Source: an uncultured Oscillospiraceae bacterium (GTDB lineage: Bacteria > Bacillota > Clostridia > Oscillospirales > Oscillospiraceae). From it: a stretch of 46,866 nucleotides of DNA. The stretch is taken from assembly GCA_910588635.1 (NCBI GenBank), contig CAJUPW010000015.1, positions 17,705 through 64,570 on the forward strand, given 5' to 3'. Made by a program: the position numbers and the translations under genes. The notes below the pieces were generated by a model. It was not told the origin of the DNA, made no database searches, and saw only the letters and a list, made by a program, of their open reading frames with translations. Below, in pieces: positions 33,116-41,158 of the stretch (position 1 is its first letter; the number at the start of each line of letters is the position of its first letter).

Positions 33116-34290
33116 TGGATCAGTTTTTGGGGTATCGAAGAGAGAACGGAGATGTGGGAGTCAGAAATCAGTTGGCCGTGATCCCGTCCGTATTTTGCGC
33201 CAACCATGTGGCCAAGCAGATTGCAAAACAGATTGACAACGCGATTGTATTTCCCCATGAGGGAGGCTGCGGCCAGCACGGCAAGGATTTTGAACAGACC
33301 TACGACACCCTTGTGGGCATCGGTAAAAACGCCAATTTCGGAGCCGTGCTGGTCGTCGGCCTCGGCTGTGAGCGGATTCACTCCAACGAACTGGCCGCCC
33401 GTATTGGAGAGGCCGGAAAGCCCGCTGCCTTTTTTGACATCCAGGAAAAAGGCGGAACCTTGAAAGCCATCGAATACGGCGTCCGTGTGGGCAGGGAGCT
33501 GAGCGCCAAGCTGGCGGAACAAAAGCGGGAGCCCTGTGAGGTTTCCAGCCTTATTCTGGGTCTGAAATGCGGCGGCACAGACGCAACCTCAGGGATTGTC
33601 GCCAACCCGGCCCTCGGTCTTGCAACGGACCGCGTGATCGCCCAGGGGGGCACCGCGTTCCTGTCTGAGACAAATGAATTGCTCGGAACGGAAAACATCA
33701 TGCGCCGCAGGGCGGCGTCCGAAGAGGTCTACCACGATATTGTCAAGGCGTTGCGTCACTGCGAGGAGGTCCTGACCAGGCTGACTGCCGGCCTTGAACG
33801 CACCAGTGAAGGCGCCGCCCTGGTCAGCCCGGGCAATTTCAGCGGAGGGGTCAGCTCCGTTTCGGAAAAAGCGCTGGGCGGGATTCACAAATCCGGCAGC
33901 AGCAAATTTGTGGGCGTTCTCGGATACGCGGAGCGGCCGAAAAGCACCGGACTGTTTCTCAAGGAAGCCGCGAGCAGCGACTGTAATGTTGTCACCAGCC
34001 TGGTGGCCGGCGGCGCTCAGGTAGTCTGCTTTACCACCGGCGTTGGAACCCCCACCGGATTTCCCGGCGTCCCGGTAATCAAAATCACAGGCAACAGCAA
34101 GACCTATCAAAAGATGGGGGACGATCTGGACATCAATGTCGGTAAAGTGATCGACGGGACGCTCACACTGGAAGAAGCAGGCGGCATAATCTACCGTGAG
34201 ATACTGGGCGTGGCCTCCGGAGAGCCAAGCAAAGCGGAAATTCTGGGACATGACGAGCTATTCGGCATTGGCCGTTTCGAACTCTATTAG
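33115..34290 (+). CDS. UxaA-family lyase large subunit (altronate dehydratase/SuyB-like)
   Basis: This 391-residue catalytic subunit starts MDQFLGYRRENGDVGVRNQ, a typical UxaA/SuyB beginning. It has PHEGGCGQHGKD, VVGLGCERIHSNELA, LKCGGTDATSGIVANPALG and the final FTTGVGTPTGFPGVPVIKITGN. The conserved cysteines probably hold a metal or iron centre. Members remove water from sugar acids or sulfite from (R)-sulfolactate. A split small/large arrangement next to SlcC- and ComC-type dehydrogenases resembles sulfolactate clusters, but sugar-acid dehydration is equally possible by sequence inspection. Confidence 0.9.
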   Translation: MDQFLGYRRENGDVGVRNQLAVIPSVFCANHVAKQIAKQIDNAIVFPHEGGCGQHGKDFEQTYDTLVGIGKNANFGAVLVVGLGCERIHSNELAARIGEAGKPAAFFDIQEKGGTLKAIEYGVRVGRELSAKLAEQKREPCEVSSLILGLKCGGTDATSGIVANPALGLATDRVIAQGGTAFLSETNELLGTENIMRRRAASEEVYHDIVKALRHCEEVLTRLTAGLERTSEGAALVSPGNFSGGVSSVSEKALGGIHKSGSSKFVGVLGYAERPKSTGLFLKEAASSDCNVVTSLVAGGAQVVCFTTGVGTPTGFPGVPVIKITGNSKTYQKMGDDLDINVGKVIDGTLTLEEAGGIIYREILGVASGEPSKAEILGHDELFGIGRFELY

Positions 34291-34341
34291 GGTTTGTTTG
34301 AAAAATATCAATACGCCCAACTGGCAAAAATTCCCTTGCCA
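34290..34341. repeat. Cluster repeat R3 and inverted repeat
   Basis: The reverse complement of R2-like sequence: GGTTTGTTTGAAAAATATCA then ATACGCCCAAC, directly after the lyase stop. It ends in TGGCAA-N8-TTGCCA. It occupies part of the 150-base gap before the last gene of the operon. Confidence 0.6.
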
Positions 34342-34440
34342 TGGCGGACAGCTGTTACCTAAACCGATACAGCAGGCTTGTCAGCTCCGCGCGGGCCGGA
34401 GCCGTACTGGAATCATCGGCTGTGAAAGGAGCTCCCCATC

Positions 34441-35484
34441 ATGAATTATCAAATCGGTATGGTCCGTTCTTTCTGCGAAGCGATATGGGAAGCCGCGGGG
34501 CTGACCCATGAGGACGCCAGGACATGCGTGGATGTTTTGCTGGCCGGAGATATACGAGGGCAGCGGACGCATGGAACGACCCACATGAAGGACTATGTAG
34601 AACGCCTGCTGATGGGGACAACCACAAACAGGAGCGAAATTGAAATGGAGCTGACCGCGCCCTCTACCCTTGTTGTAGACGCAAAATACAGCGTTGGCAT
34701 GGTCGCCGGAACAAAAATCATGAGAAAATGTATCGACCAGGCCAGGATTTCCGGAGCTTGCTTCGCTTCCGTCCGTCACGGAAACCATTATGGCCTGGGA
34801 GCCTACTATCCGATGATGGCCGCCAAGGAAAACATGATTGGATTTAGTATTGCTAACACTTCTCCCATTGTCGCTCCCTTTGGCGGGGCAGAGCCCGTGT
34901 TGGGCACCAATCCGCTGTCCGTTGCCGTCCCCGCCGGCCGTTATCCAGACCTGGTTCTGGATATTGCCACCAGCACGGTTGCAAAAGGCCGCCTCTCCAT
35001 TGCGCGCAAAGAGGGAAAGCCCATCCCGCCGGGATGGGCTCTGGATAGCGGCGGAAGGCCGACCACCGATCCTGCCGCCGCCGAGGACGGGGGCACCTTG
35101 CTGCCCTTCGGCGCGCACAAGGGATACGGCATTATGCTTGTCATTTCGCTGCTCTCCTGCGCGTTAAGCGGCGCCGATATGGATTGGAAGCTACCCTTTT
35201 TCTTCAGTGAAAAGGAGAAGCGATCCAATACGGGTTACTTTATGGGCTGCATTGATATTTCCAAGTATAGTGATGTGGAGACCTTCAAGGCCCGCGTGGA
35301 CGCCATGTTCGATCAACTGAAGCTATGCCGTCTTTCCGCAGGCTCCAAAGGTGTTTTGATACCCGGAGAAATTGAGTATGGGATGGCACAGCATGCGGAA
35401 CAAGAGGGTATTTTCCTCTCGGAAGCAACTTTGAAGGATTTCGCTGACATGGCCAAACAATTCCATATTGAATACCCTTTTTAA
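34441..35484 (+). CDS. Ldh_2-family malate/lactate/sulfolactate-type dehydrogenase (ComC-like)
   Basis: This 347-residue NAD(P)-dependent oxidoreductase is of the Ldh_2 fold, unrelated to classical lactate dehydrogenases. The family block RGxxSHG reads RGQRTHGTTHMKDYV. HGNHYGLGAYYPMMAA, PVLGTNPLSVAVPAG and LPFGAHKGYGIMLVISLL are conserved-type segments. Known members include ComC, YiaK and ureidoglycolate dehydrogenase. Paired with a D-2-hydroxyacid dehydrogenase, it could invert the stereochemistry of a 2-hydroxy acid through the keto acid, as SlcC plus ComC do for sulfolactate. GAAAGGAG precedes the ATG. Confidence 0.9.
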   Translation: MNYQIGMVRSFCEAIWEAAGLTHEDARTCVDVLLAGDIRGQRTHGTTHMKDYVERLLMGTTTNRSEIEMELTAPSTLVVDAKYSVGMVAGTKIMRKCIDQARISGACFASVRHGNHYGLGAYYPMMAAKENMIGFSIANTSPIVAPFGGAEPVLGTNPLSVAVPAGRYPDLVLDIATSTVAKGRLSIARKEGKPIPPGWALDSGGRPTTDPAAAEDGGTLLPFGAHKGYGIMLVISLLSCALSGADMDWKLPFFFSEKEKRSNTGYFMGCIDISKYSDVETFKARVDAMFDQLKLCRLSAGSKGVLIPGEIEYGMAQHAEQEGIFLSEATLKDFADMAKQFHIEYPF

Positions 35485-35502
35485 ATGATATTTCCCTCTC
35501 TC

Positions 35503-35553
35503 AAAATGGAAACGCGCCCGCGCAATTATTTTGCGCCGGCGCGTTTCCATTTT
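35503..35553. terminator. Bidirectional terminator
   Basis: A 16-bp perfect outer stem (503-518 with 538-553) and a 6-bp inner stem GCGCAA/TTGCGC. AAAA and TTTT ends serve both strands between convergent genes. Confidence 0.9.
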
Positions 35554-35569
35554 CCAAACAGCGCCTAAT
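35551..35569. repeat. Cluster repeat R4 (partial)
   Basis: On the leftward strand TTAGGCGCTGTTTGGAAAA, overlapping the stop codon of the activator gene and matching the left end of R1 and R2. Confidence 0.55.
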
Positions 35570-36971
35570 CATGATATTTGCAGCGGGACGGGATATGGTA
35601 TTCCTTGATTTTATACTGCAGATAACGCCTGGAAATTCCCAAATATTCGGCCGTTTTTCCCCTGTGACAGCCAAACAGGGAAAGCGCAAACATAATTTCT
35701 TCCTTGCTGAGCTTTTTGCCCTCCGGGCTCTTTGGAGGTTCTGCGTTGGAGGCCGTGTTCCCTTGAGTGGTCAAAATCCCATCCGGGATACTGAAAATCG
35801 TTTCTGAAGCCGCCGGTGTGGTCACCACCATACGCTCCACAAAGTTGCGCAGCTGCCGGACGTTTCCGGGCCAATCATAGCTGTACAAGGTTTGCAGGAC
35901 CTGCTCGGAAAATGACTTTTTGATGTGATACTTTTCCCCGAAATACTGAAGAAATTCGTGACACAGGGGCTTAATATCCTCTCTCCGGTTCCGAAGGGGC
36001 GGAATCGTAAGGGGGACGACATGCAGCCGATAATAGAGGTCTTCCCGAAACGTCCCTTGCAGAACCATTTTCCCCAAATCCCGGTTGGAGGCTGCAATCA
36101 AGCGGAAGTTCACGTCCCTCGACTTCGTAGAACCGACACGACGGACCTTTTTCTCGTCCACCACGCGCAGCAGCTTCCCCTGAATGGACACGGGGAGGGA
36201 GTTGATCTCGTCCAAAAAGAGGGTGCCGCCGTCGGCCAATTCGATCAGCCCCGCCTTCCCCGCCGCGCTGGCCCCAGTAAAGCTGCCTTTCTCATAACCA
36301 AAGAGTTCTGACTCAATCAGGTTGTCCGGAAGCGCGGCGCAGTTCACAATCACCATTTCTTTGTTTTTCCGCATACTGTTTTCATGGATATAATGTGCCG
36401 CAACCTCCTTCCCGCTTCCGGATTCACCGTAAAGAAGGACCGTCGTATCCAGCGGCGCAACGTTGTCCGCCACCGATAAAAGCTGCTTGATAGCCGGGGC
36501 CTGCGCAATGATCTTGACCCTTTCACTTCCCTTGACCTCTGTGGAAAGCAGCACTTTGTGTTCCGTCAACAGCTTCTGTCGGAGCGCGTCAAACCGATGG
36601 ACATCCTGTAGAGTGGTAACGACGTACCGGATGTTTCCGTAGTTGTCAAAGATCGGTATCCCCGTCACGATTCGGGTGCGCGTACTGTGCTCTCCTACAG
36701 AGCGCGCCTGATAGTCCCCATAGTATTGCAGCCGGTTTACTTTCTTCTTTTCCTGACACACAAGGTCAAACACACAGGTATCCAACACATCTTTGAAATC
36801 ATGTACATTCATCGTAAGGAATTGCTGGCGCGAAATGTTACGCCACTTAATCAGCGCGGTATTGACAAATACATAGTTGCCTTTTGCATCATAAATGGCG
36901 ATTCCAACATCAACATTATCCAGAATTGTTGTGAGGACCGGTGTAATCTCAAACTGAAACGGTTTGTTCAT
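35565..36971 (-). CDS. Sigma-54-dependent activator (PAS, AAA+, Fis-type HTH)
   Basis: This 468-residue protein has an N-terminal PAS-like sensor (about 1-125: NVDVGIAIYDAKGNYVFVN). Its AAA+ domain (about 150-390) has Walker A GESGSGKE, the sigma-54 contact loop GSFTGA in place of GAFTGA, Walker B GGTLFLDEI and the arginine-finger region FREDLYYRL. The C-terminal helix-turn-helix is HRGKTAEYLGISRRYLQYKI. No receiver domain is present, so it probably senses a small ligand directly. AAGGAGG precedes the ATG. It lies beside an operon pair with two sigma-54 promoters, and is the expected regulator of both. Confidence 0.95.
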   Translation of the reverse strand: MNKPFQFEITPVLTTILDNVDVGIAIYDAKGNYVFVNTALIKWRNISRQQFLTMNVHDFKDVLDTCVFDLVCQEKKKVNRLQYYGDYQARSVGEHSTRTRIVTGIPIFDNYGNIRYVVTTLQDVHRFDALRQKLLTEHKVLLSTEVKGSERVKIIAQAPAIKQLLSVADNVAPLDTTVLLYGESGSGKEVAAHYIHENSMRKNKEMVIVNCAALPDNLIESELFGYEKGSFTGASAAGKAGLIELADGGTLFLDEINSLPVSIQGKLLRVVDEKKVRRVGSTKSRDVNFRLIAASNRDLGKMVLQGTFREDLYYRLHVVPLTIPPLRNRREDIKPLCHEFLQYFGEKYHIKKSFSEQVLQTLYSYDWPGNVRQLRNFVERMVVTTPAASETIFSIPDGILTTQGNTASNAEPPKSPEGKKLSKEEIMFALSLFGCHRGKTAEYLGISRRYLQYKIKEYHIPSRCKYHD

Positions 36972-37015
36972 CGCAAGGTTCCTCCTTATGCCTGCTCCGT
37001 ATATCATATGAAAAT

Positions 37016-37043
37016 ATTATATCACGCTTCCACCAAAAAACAA
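37016..37043 (-). promoter_or_regulatory. Promoter of the sigma-54 activator gene
   Basis: On the leftward strand TTGTTT, 16 bases, then TGATATAAT with an extended -10. This is a housekeeping-type promoter, so the activator is made constitutively or is controlled elsewhere. Confidence 0.6.
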
Positions 37044-37154
37044 CTTGAAAAGTTTTGACATACAAGCATCCGCACCAGTAAAGAAAACATATATCTTTTT
37101 TCATCCATATTTATATTCGGTTAAATCGGCTCTGAAATGCTTGCGCGGAATATT

Positions 37155-37241
37155 TATAATTTGGTAAGATAAGCATGCCGGGAGGGAATTCCCGGTTGTC
37201 TGAATCCACTGTCAGTTGATTGGGACAAATCAAACCTTACC
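37155..37241 (+). ncRNA. Possible structured leader RNA of a small membrane-protein gene
   Basis: After TATAAT (37155-37160) the sequence can close a GGTAAG/CTTACC stem (37163-37168 with 37236-37241) around two hairpins: CCGGGA/TCCCGG near 37178-37195 and TTGATT/AATCAA near 37216-37233. This looks like a three-way RNA. A start at about 37167 would clip the outer stem, so the promoter or the stem may be wrong. I do not recognise a known riboswitch class. Confidence 0.35.
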
Positions 37242-37276
37242 GCACAAAAGATCGCGTTGTTTGAAAGGAGCTTGAA

Positions 37277-37492
37277 ATGGAATACGCCATACTATTTGCC
37301 TACCTCATCGGTATCGCCTTGACCTTCCTTGGTCTGAAAAAATCCCCCGGTTGGGGGCAATCCGTACTCGACAATATTGCGCTTGCAATCCTCTGGCCAT
37401 ATTTCTTATTAATGGTCATAGATTGGGGATTCGGCCACCTGATCGGCAAGGCGGAAGACCTCATTTTCCACTATAAAAAGCAGCAGGCCTGA
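37277..37492 (+). CDS. Small membrane protein, function unknown
   Basis: This 71-residue protein has two hydrophobic helices (about 3-20 and 31-50) joined by a short polar loop (LKKSPGWGQ) and a charged tail ending HYKKQQA. GAAAGGAG precedes the ATG with good spacing. A possible structured leader lies upstream and a hairpin near 37502-37531 lies downstream, so it looks like a genuine single-gene unit. It resembles small accessory subunits of membrane transporters in size, but no partner gene is adjacent. I do not recognise the family. Confidence 0.65.
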   Translation: MEYAILFAYLIGIALTFLGLKKSPGWGQSVLDNIALAILWPYFLLMVIDWGFGHLIGKAEDLIFHYKKQQA

Positions 37493-37501
37493 TTTCCGAC
37501 C

Positions 37502-37538
37502 TGTCTGCGTCTCACAGACATCCGGTCATCGCGCTTTT
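37502..37538 (+). terminator. Probable terminator after the small membrane-protein gene
   Basis: GACC-TGTCTG pairs with CAGACA-(TCC)-GGTC, followed within a few bases by CTTTTAT. The rest of 37540-37680 shows no other feature. Confidence 0.5.
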
Positions 37539-37680
37539 ATAAAGATGTATGTTGTAAAGGGTAGTAAGCAGTACAGTTTAAGCAAAAAATAATCTGCCAT
37601 ATAGTGTGGTTGCTGGTATTCGCAATAGATAAAAAAGGAATGTCGAAAACATTTTGTATCTTGTTCGGGCCGGGAATTTA

Positions 37681-38674
37681 TTATGCGTTCTCCGCAAGGG
37701 CAAGGATTTCCCGGGCCCTCCGTTTCCGCTTGCTTTCCTCCGCTTCCGGCTCCAGATAAAGCGCCTGAAATTCCTCGAAGGACACATTAAACTCAATATC
37801 CACCTCATACCCTCTCTTGATGTGGACGGCCTTTACGAACTGCGCCACGATCATTTTCCTGGATTCACAGGTGCAGTTGTCATATAACCCGGCCCAATTC
37901 ACCAACTGCGCGTATTCCTGTCCAACCTGTTCAGCGCCAGATACAATGTCCCGCAGTTCCTTCCCTACGGCCTGCACCTGGCTCTCCAGCTCTTTAAGCT
38001 GGGCGGCTGTCTCGTCAATCAAACTGTTCAGCAGACCGGCGCTGAAATGGCTGTTACCCTGGATTACCTTCAGCGTCTCGGCCCGCAAATCCTGATAGGC
38101 CCTCTGCTTCTGCCGGTATTCATCCTCCAGACGCTTCACCTTCACTTTGGCAAGGTCGATTTTCCGGCTCCGCTGTTTCTCAAGCAGCGCCTGTGGCGGA
38201 GCCTTTTGGATTTGCTCAAGCTGGATGCGGACGATCTTCTCCACAAGGTTATCCAGCTTCTCAACACTGAAAGAAGTCTGTCCGTCACACTTTCCGGGGG
38301 CCAGCGTCCTGTTGCAGCATTTATAGCTGGAATAACTGCCTGTAACCACTGCCCCGCCTTTCCTGCGATATTTTCGCCCGGAGGTCGTCAGCACCAGCCG
38401 CGCCCCACAGCAGCCGCAATAGACATTCCCCACTAAAAGGGATTTCCCTCTGGTGGTAAGCGGAACTTCCCTGTGCTGGACGGTCCTTGCGCTGATGATC
38501 TCCTGTGCCCTGGCAAATACATTTTCATCAATGATTTTCAAGGCGGGCAAGACTTCTGATTTGCTGGCGCCTCTTTGCAAAACGCCAATTATAGATAGGG
38601 TTTTGAATGGCCCGGTTGATGATGCCGACAGAAATCATTTTGCCGTCTCTCCTGCGGATGTTCTGCTCTGCCAT
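37681..38674 (-). pseudogene. Large serine recombinase remnant (C-terminal half, frameshifted)
   Basis: The intact part (299 residues) has the recombinase zinc-ribbon (VYCGCCGARLVLTTSGRKY, with a second cysteine pair near YKCCNRT and GKCDG) and the long coiled coil of large serine recombinases. Upstream, codons from an ATG at 38674 read MAEQNIRRRDGKMISVGI and INRAIQNPIYN, the end of the recombinase domain. One extra T in AATTGGC (near 38587) then breaks the frame; removing it joins IYNGVLQRGASKSEVL. The catalytic N-terminal domain is absent, so it is a dead end of an old integrative element. Confidence 0.85.
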
Positions 38675-38936
38675 ATATACCCTCGCTTTCCGAGTGAACG
38701 GTGCACATATGGCGGCCAGAAATATTCTGTTTTCAAGGTGCCGCTTACTACACCATTATTATCTCATATTTCAACAATAAACGCAAAAAATTGCCGTTCT
38801 GTCCAAAGCCGTTCCTGCCCCTGGCATTCCAGCGGCGTGCTGTCTGCTGTGCTTTTGAAACAGACATATATCCTCTTTGGACGGTCATTTTGTTATCAAG
38901 GTACACGGGCCGAATCGGTGTTGTGTCGAAATACGC
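38675..38936. other. Degenerate element DNA between recombinase remnant and IS
   Basis: No intact gene is seen. A leftward frame contains MTVQRGYMSVSKAQQTARRW. The MSVSKAQQ start is reminiscent of short Arc-like proteins on clostridial conjugative elements, but the rest does not follow. It is probably remnant. Confidence 0.35.
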
Positions 38937-40440
38937 CTCAATTTGGAGCTGTTGAAAAAGAGCCCAATTATTCAAGCGCACTGCAAAGACGCCTCTCAGC
39001 GTCAAAACAGGCATCGTATCATTCTCTTGAGGTTCAAGGCCACAGCAGAAAGGAGGCAGTGATCCTCTGCTGCCCCTAAGCCTCGTCGTAAGACACGTGT
39101 CAGATTGTGGCCCCACTTCTGGGCGGCAAACGTGCCCTCACACCAGATCTGCCGCTTTTTCAGAGCTTCCCTGTAATCAGCATCATGTCTGCGGGCCAGG
39201 TGCCGCTGCCGCTGGGGTGCAAAATAACTGTGTTCCAGCTTTCTGACGCCCCGCCTGTCATTCTCGCTCAAACACTTTTCCCGCAGCGGACAGCTTTGGC
39301 AGTCCCTTTTGTCCGCCTGATAGAGCCAATACAGCCCGCTGGCACTGCGGTGCAGTGTATTCAGCCGCAGCTGTTTCCCGGCGGGGCAGATATAGGCGTC
39401 CTGTCCAGCATCATAGGAAAACGCCTCCCGTTTCAGCTCCACATTGGTACGGTCATGGGCAGACTGGGGCCGGACAAAGAAAGCGATGCCATGCTCCTCC
39501 AGCACCCGGTGGGCCAAGGGGAAGTCATAGGCCGAGTCTGCGGCCGCAGCCTGGATGGGAATTACGTTCTGATGGATATTTTCCAACTGCTCCAGGTACG
39601 GAACCGAGTCGTACACATCTCCCGGCGTTACGGTCACGCCAGTAGTGATACCGCAGTCTGTATCTGTGGTCTGGAGGGAGAGATAATACTGGCCTCTTGG
39701 CTTGCCGGGGCGCTTCATGTGGCCGGCCTCCGGGTCTGTCCGGCTGACCCGTTTATGACTGCGCCGTTTGTCCCTTTTGATCTGCTTCACCCGCTTCTTC
39801 CGCCGCTTCCCGGTTCGGCGCTCCAGCTCGGCCAGCCCTTCCTCCTCATAGGCGTCCAGCCGCTCCCAGTAAGCCCCCGCCTCCTCCCGCGCCTCTTCCA
39901 GATACTCTGAAGCGCGGGACGCGTTCGCTTTCACATGAGTGGAATCCGTTGCCATGAGCTTCCCGCTTACAAGCCCTTTCTCCACACACTGCCACACTAC
40001 TTCCTCAAACAGCAGCCGGAACACCTTGCGGAAGCCGGGCTTCCTCCGGCGCAGCTGGGAAATCGTACTGTGATCCGGCACCCGTTCATCCAAGTCGATG
40101 CCAAGATACCAGCGAAATGCGTTGCTGTCCGCACACCGCTGCTCAATCTGACGCTCCGATGGGATGCCGTACAAAAGCCGACCAGCAGGTATTTTACCAT
40201 TACTACCGGGTCTATGGCTGGGCGCCCGTATCTACGGCTGTACAGATGCGCGGTCTCCTCGTATACAAATGACCAATCCAGCGACTTCTCCAACTTCCGC
40301 AAAAAAATGATCTTCCGGCACCAAATCCTCGATTGTCACCATGTGATACTTCAGCTGCATTCCTCACGCCCCCTCTTATTCCTAATTATATCATATCGGG
40401 GGTATTCTTGCCGCTATTTTGTCAACAGCTCCAAATTGAG
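38937..40440 (-). mobile_element. IS1182-like insertion sequence
   Basis: It is about 1.5 kb, bounded by 19-base terminal inverted repeats: CTCAATTTGGAGCTGTTGA at 38937-38955 and its complement at 40422-40440. It contains one leftward transposase gene with frameshifts. No obvious target duplication flanks it. It cuts the 3' end of the membrane-protein gene to its right. Confidence 0.85.
39002..40360 (-). pseudogene. IS1182-family transposase with two offsetting frameshifts
   Basis: The assembled protein starts MQLKYHMVTIEDLVPEDHF at 40360, continues in a second frame (LRKLEKSLDWSFVYEE to AIDPVVMVKYLLVGF) and then in the first frame again (LYGIPSERQIEQRC onward to LKRMIRCLF). It shows the DUF772 N-terminus, the DDE domain (MATDSTHVKAN, AAADSAYDFPLA) and a cysteine cluster (CQSCPLREKCL). 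The shifts lie at a T7 run (plus 40301-40307, one T too many) and at a TTTT (plus 40173-40176, one T too few), so the net frame is kept. Slippage at the T7 run is possible; inactivation is simpler. Confidence 0.85.
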
Positions 40441-41119
40441 ATTGGGTGGACTCTACAGGGGGCGCTCCTGTCTTCAAATCCTTTAAAAACCCGTAAATAA
40501 AGGCGGCGGGAAATAAAGCCAGCAGGCAGGTCGCAATTAGAGGCGCCTTTTTCAAAAGAAGTATGCATAGTGTTTGAAATATAAGAGGAATATATTTGCT
40601 TGCCAGTGCCAAAGAGAGGACCAGTACTATAAAAAGCGCCATTAGCAAATAAATTGTGTAAGCGTATGCAGCCATCTTCATTCGACGATTTTCCCAGTCC
40701 TGATAGACATCTGTAAAGTATTCACTGGGATTAGAAAATAAAGCGAAGAATCCGGTATGGCACAGTTCTTTCAAGGGCATTTTACCATAAGCGCATTGGC
40801 ATAAATAAGCAATCCAGAATAATACAGACAGGCAAAAGCAGATTAGGCAGGATAATCCGGATGCCCCCGCAAGGACGCCTGCCGCGCCGCAGACAGCCAG
40901 AAACAGGGACCCCTTCTCTCTGGGTTCCCCAGTCCACAGCCATCGGGCAGCGCACAAAGGAGCCAGAAGCAGTAATAAAAACAATCCAAAGCAAACAATT
41001 CGTCTGGGCAAAATTGATAGAAGCAGTGCTGCCAGACAAACAAGGTAGCAAGATGCCTTCAGTCCCGACAGCTCTGACTGATTGACTGACTGGCTCTGTT
41101 GGTCATGAATTACTGACAT
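40391..41119 (-). CDS. Membrane protein truncated and fused to IS end
   Basis: This roughly 242-residue protein has three or four hydrophobic regions (about 25-60, 75-105 and 165-220) and a polar centre (FFALFSNPSEYFTDVYQDWE). The last 17 or so codons come from inside the IS1182-like element (the sequence after the inverted repeat start at 40440), so the natural C-terminus is lost or replaced. The ATG at 41119 has AAGGGGGAAG upstream. It is followed upstream by a secreted protein gene on the same strand with a 39-base gap, which may make an operon. I do not recognise the family. Confidence 0.65.
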   Translation of the reverse strand: MSVIHDQQSQSVNQSELSGLKASCYLVCLAALLLSILPRRIVCFGLFLLLLLAPLCAARWLWTGEPREKGSLFLAVCGAAGVLAGASGLSCLICFCLSVLFWIAYLCQCAYGKMPLKELCHTGFFALFSNPSEYFTDVYQDWENRRMKMAAYAYTIYLLMALFIVLVLSLALASKYIPLIFQTLCILLLKKAPLIATCLLALFPAAFIYGFLKDLKTGAPPVESTQSQFGAVDKIAARIPPI

Positions 41120-41158
41120 AACACTTCCCCCTTTCAAAACACTTTCACTGATAATCTC

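Noticed and set aside
34322..34341. Possible third sigma-54 promoter (TGGCAAAAATTCCCTTGC)
   Set aside because: The GG and GC elements are 15 bases apart instead of 12, so spacing is wrong; kept only as an inverted repeat.
38748..39116. Leftward frame running from the IS into its left flank
   Set aside because: It joins IS antisense-like sequence to remnant DNA across the inverted repeat at 38937 and has no ribosome site.
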